Positions 1 through 13,091 of a stretch of DNA of 64,000 nt are shown here, one piece after another (the first letter of the stretch is position 1; every line of letters starts with the position of its first letter). Where the stretch lies: positions 8,841,482 to 8,905,481 of the forward strand of contig NC_060028.1 of the NCBI RefSeq assembly GCF_021134715.1, given 5' to 3'. The notes beneath the pieces were generated by a model, which had not been told where the DNA came from, did no database searches, and saw only the letters and a list, made by a program, of their open reading frames with translations. The position numbers and the translations under genes are program-made. Origin of the DNA: Daphnia pulex (lineage: Eukaryota > Arthropoda > Branchiopoda > Diplostraca > Daphniidae).

Positions 1-62
1 CAGTTTGTGACTTGACGGCAATTCGAATTCTAACTTTTTGAAGAGATTGCTCTTTTAGCAAT

Positions 63-769
63 ATGGCTTCTTTCATCCCCATTCTCGAGCCCGACAACAA
101 GATAGAAAGAAAGAAGTTTGCTTTGAAACACCTAGACCAGTCTGTTGGAGAATTTTGGACCAACGCTTGTTTCGGTGACGAGCAACGATATGCGTAGGTT
201 TATTTAGTAGTGTACAATTTCACAAATGACTTATTCGTGTTATAATTTATTTTCGTAGATTCGATAGCAGTGGGCAAATAACTTTTCATGGTGGTTCCCA
301 TGGACTAAATGTCCCCAACACAGTTGCTGTATGGGGCTGTGCAAGTGCCGATGGAGTACAAGCATTGGAAAAACTACATGGCAGATTAGATACAGCCCAG
401 TATTTGAAGTTGTTGCGATGTCATTTGTTGCCACACCTTGCTGGTAGTAAACTCTATATTCATGATTATTTTCCGGTCCACACTGCAAAGTCTGTCCGTG
501 ACTTTATTGCTGCCAACAACATTAATGTCATGAAGGAATGGCCAAAGAAATCTGGGGACCTTATGCCTTTGGAGAAAGTGTGGCGAGAGATTTTGAAGAG
601 ACTGCAGCAGGCTAAAAGATTTGTATTCAACTGTGACGATCTATGGAATGCAATTCGTGAAATGTGGGAAATTCTCGTAGCAGAAGGCTTCATTGTCAAC
701 ATCATTCAGTCTCTCCCTCAACAATTAAATTCAATTGTTGAAACTGATGGTGAGTGGGTAATAGTTTAA
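63..769 (+). CDS. Tc1/mariner-type transposase-derived gene, N-terminus missing
   Basis: Two exons (63-193 and 259-769) join in frame across a 65-base GT/AG intron to give 213 residues. The frame could continue upstream through an acceptor-like TTTTAG at 53-58, so the start is uncertain. The product covers only the DDE catalytic part of a Tc1-type transposase. Exon 1 holds the first acidic motif (CFGDEQRYA, family form FSDE). Exon 2 holds VAVWGCASADGV, then the second Asp in YIHDYFPVH (family form QDNxPxH) and the third motif in SGDLMPLEKVW (family form SPDLNPIExxW). The three acidic residues remain, but the conserved Asn after the second Asp and several neighbours are changed, and the DNA-binding helix-turn-helix half is absent. 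There are no internal stops. AATAAA follows at about 796. It may be a decayed copy kept open by chance or a host gene made from a transposase; the family is clear, the status is not. Confidence 0.6.
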
Positions 770-805
770 CTCTGTAGGCTACTTCTACTCTGAACAATAA
801 ACTTT

Positions 806-2135
806 ATACAGGTGAAAAAAAGGCATTTTCCAAGTACTTTTATTACCCAAATAACTTATAACACTACATTCGTATGTTAATAGCGGGTGTGACCTCCTTT
901 AGCCATTAGCACTGCTCGACATCTTTTTTTCATGGAGAAAATATATTTTCTGAGAATTTTTCGAGGAATAGCCTTCCAGGTTTTTTCAATGTTCCTCCAA
1001 ATGCAATCTTGTGACGAACGTTGAGTCTTATCTAATTTACTGTCAACGTAGTCCCACATAGCCTCGATGGGGTTGAGATCGGGACTTTGCGGAGGCCAAA
1101 CCATCCGCACAAGATCCCCTTACATGAAATAGTTTGTAACAAATAGTTAGTGAAGGGGAAACGTAGAACCACAAAATTAAGACTAACCAGCTTTTTCTTT
1201 TGTCTCCAAATAATTTCGGCAGTATTTGGACGCGTGTTTAGGATCGTTATCCTCTTGAAATACGAATCCTCTTCCGATCAAGCGTTTTCCCTCCGGAACG
1301 GCAGTGTGTACCAATATGCTATGATACATCTTTTTGTCCATGATTCCCACGATACGTTTCATTCTCGTTACACCTTGGGTTGATATTCCAGCCCACACCA
1401 TTATGCTGCCCCCTCCAAATTTCACGGTGGGTGTTAAGCACTCTTTATTGAATTTTTCACCGGGTCTTCTACGCACGTACATTCTTCTTTTGGTCCCAAA
1501 AAGTTCAAATTTCGATTCATCCGTAAACAACACTTTTCTCCACTGTGTCTTTGACCATTTGACATGTTTCTTTGCAAACACAAGTCGTTTTTTAATATTT
1601 TTCATACTTAGCAGCGGTTTACGAGCAGAAACTCTTCCGAAAAGATGCCAGGAATGTAAAGTTTTATTTACAATCGAATGAGAAGCAGGAAATTTTCTAC
1701 CCATATTAAACTCCTCGGTAATCACTTTTAAAGGTTTCCGACGATCACGAAGAGCGCATAACTTCAGATAGCGTTTATCAGCCTGGCTTAACAGTGCCGG
1801 GCGTCCACTTCTAGGCAAACTTTCACAGCTATTAGTAGTCTTAAATCGTTTTATAGTGTCTTGCACTGTTGATGGTTTCACGCTGGTTAAAGAACTAATT
1901 TGCCTGACTGAGAACTTTAATTTATGATAAGATATAATTTGAGATCTTTCTTCGACAGAAAGATCCTTTCGTTTTCCGCGAGTCATTTCGAAAGTGTTGA
2001 CGACTAGAACGAATACTTTGTAATGAGAAATAATCATACTTTTTCATTTTCGGAAAAGAAAACGTAGAAAAATATTTAAATTAGCGGGCTAGGAAGCTTT
2101 TCAAATTTTCGCATTTTTTTCTACCCCAGCCTCTT
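806..2135 (-). mobile_element. Tc1-type DNA transposon, tentative ends
   Basis: The transposase gene 877-1986 appears to sit between degenerate terminal inverted repeats. A left candidate begins TACAGGTGAAAAAAAGGC at about 807, right after a TA and just past the poly(A) signal of the preceding gene. A right candidate at about 2085-2135 (GCATTTTTTTCTACC near its end) matches the reverse complement of the left end imperfectly. The matches were made by eye and the right end is weak. The element seems to have inserted at the 3' end of the preceding transposase-derived gene. Confidence 0.35.
877..1986 (-). CDS. Tc1-family (D-38-E) transposase with an intron
   Basis: Exon 1 (1986-1188) and exon 2 (1118-877) join across a 69-base GT/AG intron (1187-1119) to give 346 residues, the usual Tc1 length. 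Without splicing the frame hits TAG right after KEKAG; with splicing it continues as KEKAGDLVRMVWPPQSPDL, the expected family sequence. The N-terminal half has paired helix-turn-helix features (SVRQISSLTSVKPSTVQDTI, then SLPRSGRP). The catalytic part has LFTDESKFELFG, the GGGSIMVWAG block, QEDNDPKH and SPDLNPIEAMW. Counting through the spliced sequence gives 38 residues between the second Asp and the Glu, the spacing of the DD38E sibling family of Tc1. The start MTRGKRKD at 1986 was chosen over an in-frame ATG 17 codons upstream by similarity to Tc1 starts. All catalytic residues are present, so the product could be active if spliced. Confidence 0.85.
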
Positions 2136-4911
2136 AACCCCAGTGCCTCTAGCGGAGGAAGCTGCCGTCGTAGCTATCTTTTTCTTTCTCCCCCTACGAT
2201 TACAAAAGTAGACATTTTTTAAAACTGGCAACTACGCGCGGGGGGAAAAGGGTGAAATTTTTCTAGAAGTGGAAAATTGTCATTTTCAATTCAAAATTAA
2301 AATGATTTTTCAAATTGCATGGGGGTCAACATTTCAGATGAGGTTATAGAGCTAACGATGCTCTTTTTTTTAAGCCCTAAAGAACTCTCCTAGCCCTATT
2401 TTCCGTCCAGTACAAGAGAGCCAAAGTAGTACGATTTACTACTGGCCCTCTCGACTGTGCGGAAACTTTTACCTCCAATTTAAAAGGGACGTTCCCGTGA
2501 ACGAAAAAATCCCCAAAAAATATATGTTATACACCTTAACTCTAAGAACCCCCTGTCCAAAAATCGTTTTCGTCCGACGAAAACTTGATTTTTGGCGAAT
2601 TTTCAAAAAACCCGTTTTCCCATTAGCTTCTCTCAGCTGTGCGGAAACTTTGTGTAGCTACTGTATATTCTCTTGTTTGTTTGCGTGGCGGCCGGCCCAT
2701 GCAGCAGTTTTCACAATGTGTCGGGACTCACGCCGACACATCCAGCAATTGCCCCCGATTCAAAGAGGTCACTTGCTACACCAGTTTGCCCTTTTGTTTT
2801 AATCATTTCTCGGCTTCGTTTCATCATGTTTTCGACATCGTTACTGAGACTGAACCTTTGCCAATCAGCCGAGTCCTCTTGTCCAAATCATATCAGACGC
2901 GCCATATTTAATTTTCTGATTATACATGAATAGATCTGTCTCGATATTAAAGGTGGAAAACACAACAAGAGAATGGCCTTCTTTAACGAAACATTTCAGG
3001 TTGCTGTGGTAACAGAAACACACTGATTTACTGATTTTATGTTTATGAATGAGAAACTTGTTGGAGCTGCCAAAACGCCGATGATCCATCCGCGCCAGGG
3101 TCAACTTGATTTTCCCTTTTTTCCACCCTGAAATAATAATAATAATAAAAAAGAAGTTTTAGCTACTTTTTTTTTTGTTTTTCTCGGTATTCCGTTTTCT
3201 GGCACGCCCACACGTGATCCGAGCAACAGGCGATTATTTTGATGGCAAATTCATCATAACTTCGACGCTAAAGGACGTCCGTCGGTGGGGGGACGGAAAC
3301 CAGGAGGGACAAACGTGAAAGGAGAAAGATGACGATCGCTTAGAATAGTAATATCGGCCATAGGATATAATAACATTTCCAAAGGTCGCGCATATCGCGA
3401 TATTGTAAATGCTGGCGGGGATATTTTACGACTCGGGACGACGTCGACTGTTTTGTTGAATTATTCAACATCCAACTCCTCTGCCTCTATAAATGTACGA
3501 CGGGGGGATACGACGAGGTGAAAAGTGGGCGAATAATCAAAATAAGCCAAAAATACGCATATATAAATTTATTTTGGTATTTTTTACGACGGCGACGTCG
3601 CTTAAGGTTATTACCAAGAGGCCTTTTGCACGATCTCTGGCGACCGAGAAAGATCTCCCATTCTCGTAGAACTCACTCACGCGCGTCCATTCAAATTTTT
3701 CCAGCGGGCCTTTGTGCTGTTCAGTCCTCTACTGCCGTAATGGCAAATCGACCGAATCCCGTCCGTTTGACAGCGAAAGAAATTTCTCGCCGACTAGCGA
3801 GCGCTTGATAGTCGAGTTTTTGGATGGATTTGGATGAGAAAATTTCACGGGGAAAGTTGATGAATGCGCAACAATATGGTGCGCTAGTCTACGAATCACG
3901 GCGCATGCAAACTTTGATGAATGACGTATATCTGTCACGGCGCTAACAGGCTGAGAGAAATCGGAACGGTGATTTTGGTTTCAAATTTTCTCCCTCGTCT
4001 ATGGAAATTGCGTAAAATATAGTCATTAAAAAGACTTGACAACAACTCCCTTAGCTTGTTTGTCGGGGCTTCTAGTTATTTGTCAATTGTTATTCTTGAG
4101 GCTATGTATATACCTTCAATTGCAAAGTGAAAGGTAAAATTAAGATGGTAATGAATGCCCCCCGTGAAATGAAACGCAACAAAAGGAAAACGGAAAATCA
4201 GAATTATTTTTATTCCAATCACAAAAATGTTCTAAGCGACTCTTTTATTTTAATTGCTTTCTTACATGAATTGCACCAGTTATTAATAGCAGAAATAAAA
4301 TTACGACATCGAATTCAGCAAGTGCGGCAGCTTTATTTCGGAGATTTGGCAGCACAGATAAAAATTTCTCGAATTTTCTTTATGAAGGTCGTCTGCTAAA
4401 ATAACAAGTGTTGTGTAACACTCGGGAGCAGTCAGTAGGGAAAGTTGCTGGGTGACTTGCACGTTGGAAGAATTGAACAGCCGCCCACGAAATACAGAAT
4501 GTGGTAAAAGGAGAAAGGTAGGGAAATGTCTAGTCGTTCACTTTTACCTCAGTTTTTTCTCTCGATCGAAAGATACCTGACGCTCGGAGTAGCGCGACAG
4601 ACAAATTGTACCAGAATCGGCATGTGAGTTGGCATTATCTTTGAATATCAACTCGTCTTCAGCATGATCTTGCCATATTGACAACGCAACCCCCGATAGT
4701 GACCCACTTTTAGAATTACATTAATTCAATCTGACATCTATTTCATTGTTTGCCGATATTGTCATGTGCTTTTAACAGAGTCTTTTTTGTTCTGAATTTC
4801 AGAAGGAGAGTTTCATACCTAAAGCAAAAATCAGTCCTTGCTTTATCTAGAAGACACCTTTTCTCTGACATCCAGGGTTTGAGTCCCTGTCACAAATTCT
4901 CCATTAACAAC
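2136..4911. other. Intergenic region before TGR, with an exon-like ORF and short repeats
   Basis: No gene could be assigned. On the minus strand 2905-2732 reads as an open frame broken by one TGA near its start (MARLI, stop, then FGQEDSADWQRF and so on) and ends at a consensus donor GGC|GTGAGT; I do not recognise the product. The motif TGCGGAAACTTT occurs twice, near 2458 and 2640, in related contexts. An (AAT)n run lies at about 3131-3149. The 5' leader of the TGR gene probably begins near 4560-4625, where CAT|GTGAGT looks like a donor of a noncoding first exon; its acceptor would be TTTCAG ending at 4801. Confidence 0.4.
2717..2740. repeat. Perfect 8-bp hairpin
   Basis: TGTGTCGG (2717-2724) and CCGACACA (2733-2740) are exact reverse complements around an 8-base loop. 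On the minus strand the loop contains the donor GTGAGT of the exon-like ORF 2905-2732, so the structure could cover a splice site if that exon is real. Confidence 0.7.
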
Positions 4912-7676
<2,765 letters not shown>

Positions 7677-7820
7677 GGTCTGCTGTAGTGTTATTAAAGC
7701 ACATCTCTAATTTAGGAAATTCCTATGAGATGTTGTTTGATAACCTATAGCAGCCGTCTTTTGTTCGATTATATTTGAAATGTTCTTTAGAGAATACGTA
7801 GCTTACGCTCGGAATCCTCT

Positions 7821-7876
7821 AACTATGACGGCTTGTTCCTTAAACCAATGTTCTTTGGTGGAAAAAACCTGATGTT
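7821..7876 (+). promoter_or_regulatory. SECIS element (form 2) in the TGR 3' UTR
   Basis: About 157 bases after the Sec codon, ATGA (7825-7828) faces TGAT (7870-7873), forming the non-Watson-Crick quartet. Above it GGCTTGTTCC (7830-7839) pairs with GGAAAAAACC (7860-7869) except for two mismatches. The unpaired TTAA (7840-7843) supplies the conserved AA, and a mini-stem ACCAA/TTGGT (7844-7848 with 7855-7859) closes a 6-base loop. This is the layout of a type II SECIS, which recruits SBP2 and the Sec elongation factor to recode UGA. Confidence 0.88.
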
Positions 7877-7907
7877 GAATGTTTCAAACAAATGATAAAT
7901 CATACTT

Positions 7908-7947
7908 AATAAATTAAAGAATGTAGAAAATTCCAGTTACCAATAAA
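7908..7947 (+). terminator. TGR poly(A) signals
   Basis: AATAAA occurs at 7908-7913 and 7942-7947, downstream of the SECIS, so the element is inside the transcript with either site. The neighbouring PQBP1 gene ends tail to tail only 34 bases further on. Confidence 0.6.
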
Positions 7948-7969
7948 GTAAGAAAAAAGAAAAGCTTAT

Positions 7970-7975
7970 TTTATT
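7970..7975 (-). terminator. PQBP1 poly(A) signal
   Basis: TTTATT on the plus strand reads AATAAA on the minus strand, 5 bases past the PQBP1 stop codon, implying a 3' UTR of only about 20-30 bases. Confidence 0.6.
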
Positions 7976-7980
7976 GTCAA

Positions 7981-9170
7981 TCATTCTTTTGCATTAGCAT
8001 TTGCTCTTAATATAGCGCCAGGACTTGGATATGGCCTCATTTGAAATAAAGGTCCGGTGGCTGTTGCATCCACTCCAGACTTTGCTTCATCTCCTGTAGC
8101 CAATCCAGTTGACCAACTTCCTCTATTTCATACAATAGAAAATTATACTATCAAGAATGTGAAACTTGGACAAATACCTTGGGATATCAGAGTAAGAAGC
8201 TGGGTCCATGGGATCTAAATCATTAAATTTAACTCTCCCTTTGCCTTTTACTTTGTTACGATCTTCTTGATGTTTTTCACGCATATCTTTTACAAAGTTC
8301 GAAGGTTTTCGTGATGATTCCATGTCCCTCACCTCATTGTCACATCCCTTTAAACAAGAAATTGTTTGATAGAATTTCACATCATACAAGGTAAAGAAAT
8401 AATTTACCATTTCAACATCATTGTCCTTCTCTGGAGTATTGTTTTGGTTACTTATGTTTTCTCTAACTTTCGCGGCAGCAACAACAGGGCATGCTTTTGG
8501 ATGTCCTGCAAACATATTTTCATTATCTAATTAATCTATTTAAATGTTAGAAGAAAATTTATTACCAGGAGGAAACCAAGAGACCTTGTCTGATTCTAAA
8601 CACCAGTAGTAGTGTCTTCCCCTACAACAAATTTCTTATTAGTTTTTTTTTCTGATTTTTACTGTAGTATTTTAATATGACTTACGTTCCAGGATCATAA
8701 ATTTCTTGCCATCCATCAGGCAAGGGATAAATCATCAACATTTTCTGTCTTCGTCTTTCATATTCTGGATCTGGCACACTTTTCCCCTCTCCCCATTTTT
8801 CACTGCAGAAGGGAGTACATGAATGATAAGGATTCCATTTGTTTGGGCAGCTGTCATATCCCTTTGGATACAGCGGAGGAGAGTCAAAGAGGTAACAACT
8901 GTTAATTGTATTAAATTACTTACTTTGAGTTTAATCTCTAGTAACTTTTCTTCTTTTTCTTTTAAAGCTGCTGTTTCCTCTGCCAACTTTGCTTCAGATT
9001 CTCGGACTATTAACAAATTATCATCAAAAACTGACTGGTAAGTGATTTATAAACAACATACCTTCTGCTGATTTTGTAGTCGGTTTTGCAGTCGTATTTG
9101 CATTAGTATCAGATTGCTGTAAAATTCCTCGCTTGGCTAACTTTGCAGCGAGTGCTGGAGGCAAAGGCAT
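7981..9170 (-). CDS. PQBP1: Polyglutamine-binding protein 1
   Basis: Seven exons: 9170-9062, 9006-8924, 8861-8686, 8621-8566, 8505-8408, 8347-8178, 8122-7981; 277 residues. The N-terminus [17 protein letters not shown] matches PQBP1. A short Glu/Lys-rich coiled segment is followed by [15 protein letters not shown], as in invertebrate PQBP1. The WW domain runs from [20 protein letters not shown] to VSWFPPGHP. A charged disordered stretch leads to the diagnostic C-terminal tail: [20 protein letters not shown] and [19 protein letters not shown], the U5-15kD-binding segment. PQBP1 is a nuclear protein linking transcription and pre-mRNA splicing; its WW domain binds proline-rich partners. The acceptor at 8862 was chosen because it gives phase 0 after a good pyrimidine tract; an upstream AACAG would bring a stop. 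Convergent with TGR. Confidence 0.95.
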
Positions 9171-11029
9171 TCTTAATTATAAAAATTAATTGATTTTTAA
9201 CCTGGATTTTATTGTTGTTTACGCGTGACAACTGAAAATGTTTTGCCCGCATTGATTGATTCGGTGTTGTCTGCAATCTGTAAAAAGTGTTTTTGTGAGA
9301 TGGTAGATGGCAGTCAAATTAAAGTCTGAAATGACTTATTAATTAAAATGTAGTTTAATTCAACATGGATTTCAGCAAAAAAAAAGAATTTAATTAAAAT
9401 ACTTTTTTTTTTATTATTAATTTATAGTTAGAAATACGTTTACATTTTTGTCATTCCCTTATTTGACTCTTGTGGTAACGTATGGCGTGATGTGACGTCA
9501 TAATAAAAAAAAAGGCCTGGACACTCGTTCAAAATTGTATGTACCATTGTATTCAAACGAATCGTTATCGGATCAGTTTAAAAGTTTAATGACTCTGATC
9601 GGGCTAATTATCGACTACAAATCTCGCATGCGTCAAATTCAGTTGAAACCTTGGATCAAAAGATCATAACGTTGAATTCTTTTCAGATTTTAATGTAATG
9701 TCTTGGTAAATTTTTGCGGGGCTTGTTTACGAGTGGAGAAATCTTGGCATGATGGCTTGGTCAATTTACACGGGCTAGAACTCTTTGTACAAACTTCGAT
9801 CAAAGTCATAGCCAGAAGGCCATATCCGGAAAACAAGTCCGCATTGTAAACTTGTTTTCTTCATTTCGCGCACTTGATTATTTGGTTGATATCAAAGTTG
9901 GGGAATTTCGCAATACCGGTTTCTCGGAGTGTCAAAAAAACTTTTTTTCAAATTTTTCTTGGCTTCTAATACCTTGACTATCAAGATAGTTCGCCTTTGC
10001 CAATTGGTTGTACGCATTCGAATTTCAATGCTTTTCTTTAGGCTATGATCAACCACGCCCTTTTGATACTGGTTTTTGAAAGTAACCAGGTCGTTACCTG
10101 CGACGTGAGGTGCTAGCAACTCATTACTGCCTCATTTAAAACTCTCGTAATTGTTTTTCTAATATCAACTTAAACTAAATTGTGAAACATTTCAGTGCTG
10201 CGTTCTTTTAAAATTTTCAGAGCTGACAATATTTTAACTCCAATTAACTTGTTCTACAACTATCCATGAAGCTGCTGCTGCACGCTCAAGATGGCAATGC
10301 CAAAGTCTGGAAAACCCCAGTTGCTAGCAGTACGACACTACGACAGTAAAACGCTAAACACACTTTTACGACAGTTCTACTCCATTGCAGCAATTCAATT
10401 CATTTATTAGAGTTGGATAAAAAACATTGGTTCAAGTTACCTAACTTATCTCCATTGAACCTGAACGACAACCTCTTTATCTCGTTTGTTTAGTTGAACT
10501 TTCGTATTATTCTTGTCTAGACGATTTTAATCTACACCATTCTTTTCGTGCACAAAGAAGGAGTTTTGTATTATCTAAGATTCATTTGGGCCTTCTTGCC
10601 ATGACAATCAAACAAATCATTAGACAAAAGACATTTTTTGGAAAGCGCAACAGTAGCGACATGTGCGACACTAGCGGGGATTTTGGTAACCAAACCAGTA
10701 AAGATACAGGGAGTGTCTGGCCTTGCTTTTTAAGACTGGGCACAAAAAAAAACACTGTTGACATCGCTGCAGAACATCAACAGAACAACGCCACCTCGAA
10801 ACCAGTCAGTTGTGTGTATCGAGATTCTGGCAGTCGTACACAGTTTTTTCCTTTTCCTAGCTGCGAAAAAGCGATCGCTTTTCGCGAAATTCTTTAGATT
10901 TGATTGCAATCTCTCCGTGTCATTTAGACAAGCCTTTTTTTTAGTTTGAAGAAATAGCCACGTTTTCTTGTCTCCAAAGCAAGAACCCTTTTTGGTTTGT
11001 TGTCGAATTCACTAGTGATAATAGGAAAA
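9171..11029. other. Intergenic region between PQBP1 and BNIP3
   Basis: The two genes are divergent here, so this stretch holds both promoters. A palindromic CRE (TGACGTCA) lies at 9493-9500, about 320 bases upstream of PQBP1. Nothing else could be identified; the open frames are short and unlike known proteins. Confidence 0.5.
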
Positions 11030-12576
11030 ATGGCCAGTCTCCGTCTACTTGCTGAGGATGGACCCGTTTTGGGTGGTAAGTGGAAAAATGCATAAAGTGT
11101 GGAATTCCTTTGGGTTTATCTCGTTGAATGTCGCTTTCGTAATACCGACGTACAGACTCATCCTGCGAGTCTTTTGTTTCTTTGTTGTATTGATAGCCAA
11201 GGCTGTCACGTATCATGTTTTAATACGCACTAGCGAGTGACGGGGGCCTTAACAATATGAACTCGTTTGGATGCCAAATGCGTATTCTTCTTTTTGCTGA
11301 TTTTGACGTAATAAAAAGGATAGAGGGAAAGTACTAGTTTTCGAAGGCTCTTTGACGCGACAGTTTATTTTTAGGCTTCGATGTCAGTGAACCGTTGGCA
11401 TCTAACGAACGCATTACATTCGTCTATCTTTAAACTTGGAGATGTAAAAACCTGTGGGCAAAGGTTGTCAAAGACAAACAAACTCCTTTTCCCCCGTAAT
11501 AAGTGACACACGGTTGTGGCCTTGAGTTTTACGTAAGGCGTCTGACGTCTATCATGCCCTTGTGAGAAGTAGAATGAAAGGAGGAATATATTGTCCACTT
11601 CCTAGTAGCGTAGTAGAAATTACGCCTATTGCAGCAGCGTATTGTGCGTAATTAATATTCCGCTTTTGTGTTCTTGTTTTTCTCTGAAATCTTTGAAATG
11701 ATCAAGAAAATGTTGTAGAGTCATGGGTCGAAGTATCAGAGCAACCCATCAGTCCAACTGCGGAGCGTCCGACTCATCTTCCGCATGGTCCTGATGATTA
11801 TCTGAGATTGCTGCGAGAAGCCCAACGTGATAGTAATCAGTCCTCAGCTTTGGTCTCCTTGGCTTCCACCCGAAAAAATTCGCCGCACAGCTCGTAAGTA
11901 GTAAAACAAAAACCAACTGATGAATCCTAGCCGTTTGATTCCGCGTGTTTTGAATCGATCAATATTTTTACTGACTCATGCAATGCCAAAGACCCAAGTC
12001 GCCTCCAAATAGTCCCAACACTGAACCAGCCGGCGAAGGAGAAGAATTGAAGGGATTCTACATCAACTACTGCACCAAGGTATCATCACCCATTCTGAAA
12101 TAATGGAATTGTATTTGTTTTCAAGTATTGCGTCTTTCGTTTAGGAAGGAACAAGTCTTGAAAATGACACCGACTGGGTTTGGGACTGGTCTAGTCGTCC
12201 TGAGCAACAAGCACCCAAGTGAGTCGATATTTCTTCCGGATATTGTTTTAAAGATTTCATAATATTTTTCTTTCTGTTGCTGCTAGAGAGTGGAAGTTTA
12301 TGCACCCGGAAGGACGTCTCCCGATAAAGAAGCCGTACGGTTACAGCATTCGTTTCGCTAAAGTTGGAGGCACAAGTGTTTTTTCCCGGCAAGTCTTATA
12401 CACGATGGTAATCACAAACTTGGTGACACTTCTACTTGGCACTGGCATTGGGTAATTCATTAATTACAAGTGCAGATGACCTGAATACTTAATGTTTGTT
12501 TTTTTTCCTTATGTTGCGCAATTTCAGATTCTGGCTAAGTCGGCGTAGTAACGACGTTTTACTGAACCTGGACTAA
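11030..12576 (+). CDS. BNIP3: BNIP3-type mitophagy receptor
   Basis: Six exons: 11030-11075, 11719-11893, 11992-12079, 12145-12218, 12287-12451, 12528-12576; 198 residues, close to the 194 of human BNIP3. ESWVEVSEQP near residue 16 is the LC3-interacting region (W-x-x-V, family form WVEL), which tethers mitochondria to autophagosomes. DYLRLLREAQRDS matches the conserved LLxEAQ helix. DWVWDWSSRPEQQAPKEWKF is the BNIP3 signature around the BH3-like region. The C-terminal membrane anchor, about residues 163-185 (VITNLVTLLLGTGIGFWLSRR), has the small-residue Gly pattern used for dimerisation and ends in basic residues facing the intermembrane space. The family sits in the outer mitochondrial membrane and promotes mitophagy or cell death, often under hypoxia. 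The start ATG gives MASLRLLAEDGPVLG; intron 1 is long (643 bases). Confidence 0.93.
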
Positions 12577-13085
12577 AGCCACAGAGTCTCTACCAGTCTC
12601 TCCTTGGTAACGGATGCCCTGAAAGCGAAATGATATACATGTACAGCTGATGTCCATTTTAAGCTTAGATAAAGGCTTGGCTGTGAAGAAACATTTTTTC
12701 TTTAAGCATCTATAACTTTTTTCACTTACAAAATTTTCTCCACATTTGGTCTTTCTGGCACCCTTATGCCTATAATTGTCAATCGATCTAAGATTTCTTC
12801 GTTTCTTTTTTTAAATATTCGAGAAAAAGCTTCCATTGATTTCTGGTTTTGTGTGCGGAATTATTGTAGAAGGGTCGGAAGCAAAAAATTTGTTTGAAAA
12901 AAACTGGGTTTTTCGGATATCGCGTAAAACTAAGCAATCATCTTTTTCCGAGTGTCAACTGTTTCGTCCCTATTCACAGTTTATGTTAAACAATACAATT
13001 GCGTCATATTCATACATTGTCAGTTCAATTATTTCTTGAACTAAAGTAATCCATCGCAACAAACATTTAAAACGTCCACGGCATA
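12577..13085. other. Tail-to-tail 3' regions of BNIP3 and NRBF2
   Basis: Contains the BNIP3 3' UTR. No consensus AATAAA was noticed on the plus strand. No gene seen. Confidence 0.5.
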
Positions 13086-13091
13086 TTTATT
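13086..13091 (-). terminator. NRBF2 poly(A) signal overlapping its stop codon
   Basis: On the minus strand the end of the gene reads TGAATAAA: the last base of the stop codon is the first base of AATAAA. The 3' UTR would then be only about 20 bases. Confidence 0.55.

Noticed and set aside
3518-3808. Plus-strand ORF of 96 codons
   Set aside because: Arg-rich, no homology recognised, no consistent splice sites; lies in an intergenic stretch.
8862-8891. AACAG near 8891 as acceptor of PQBP1 exon 3
   Set aside because: It would put a TGA in frame; AAAG at 8862 keeps phase 0 and follows a pyrimidine-rich tract.
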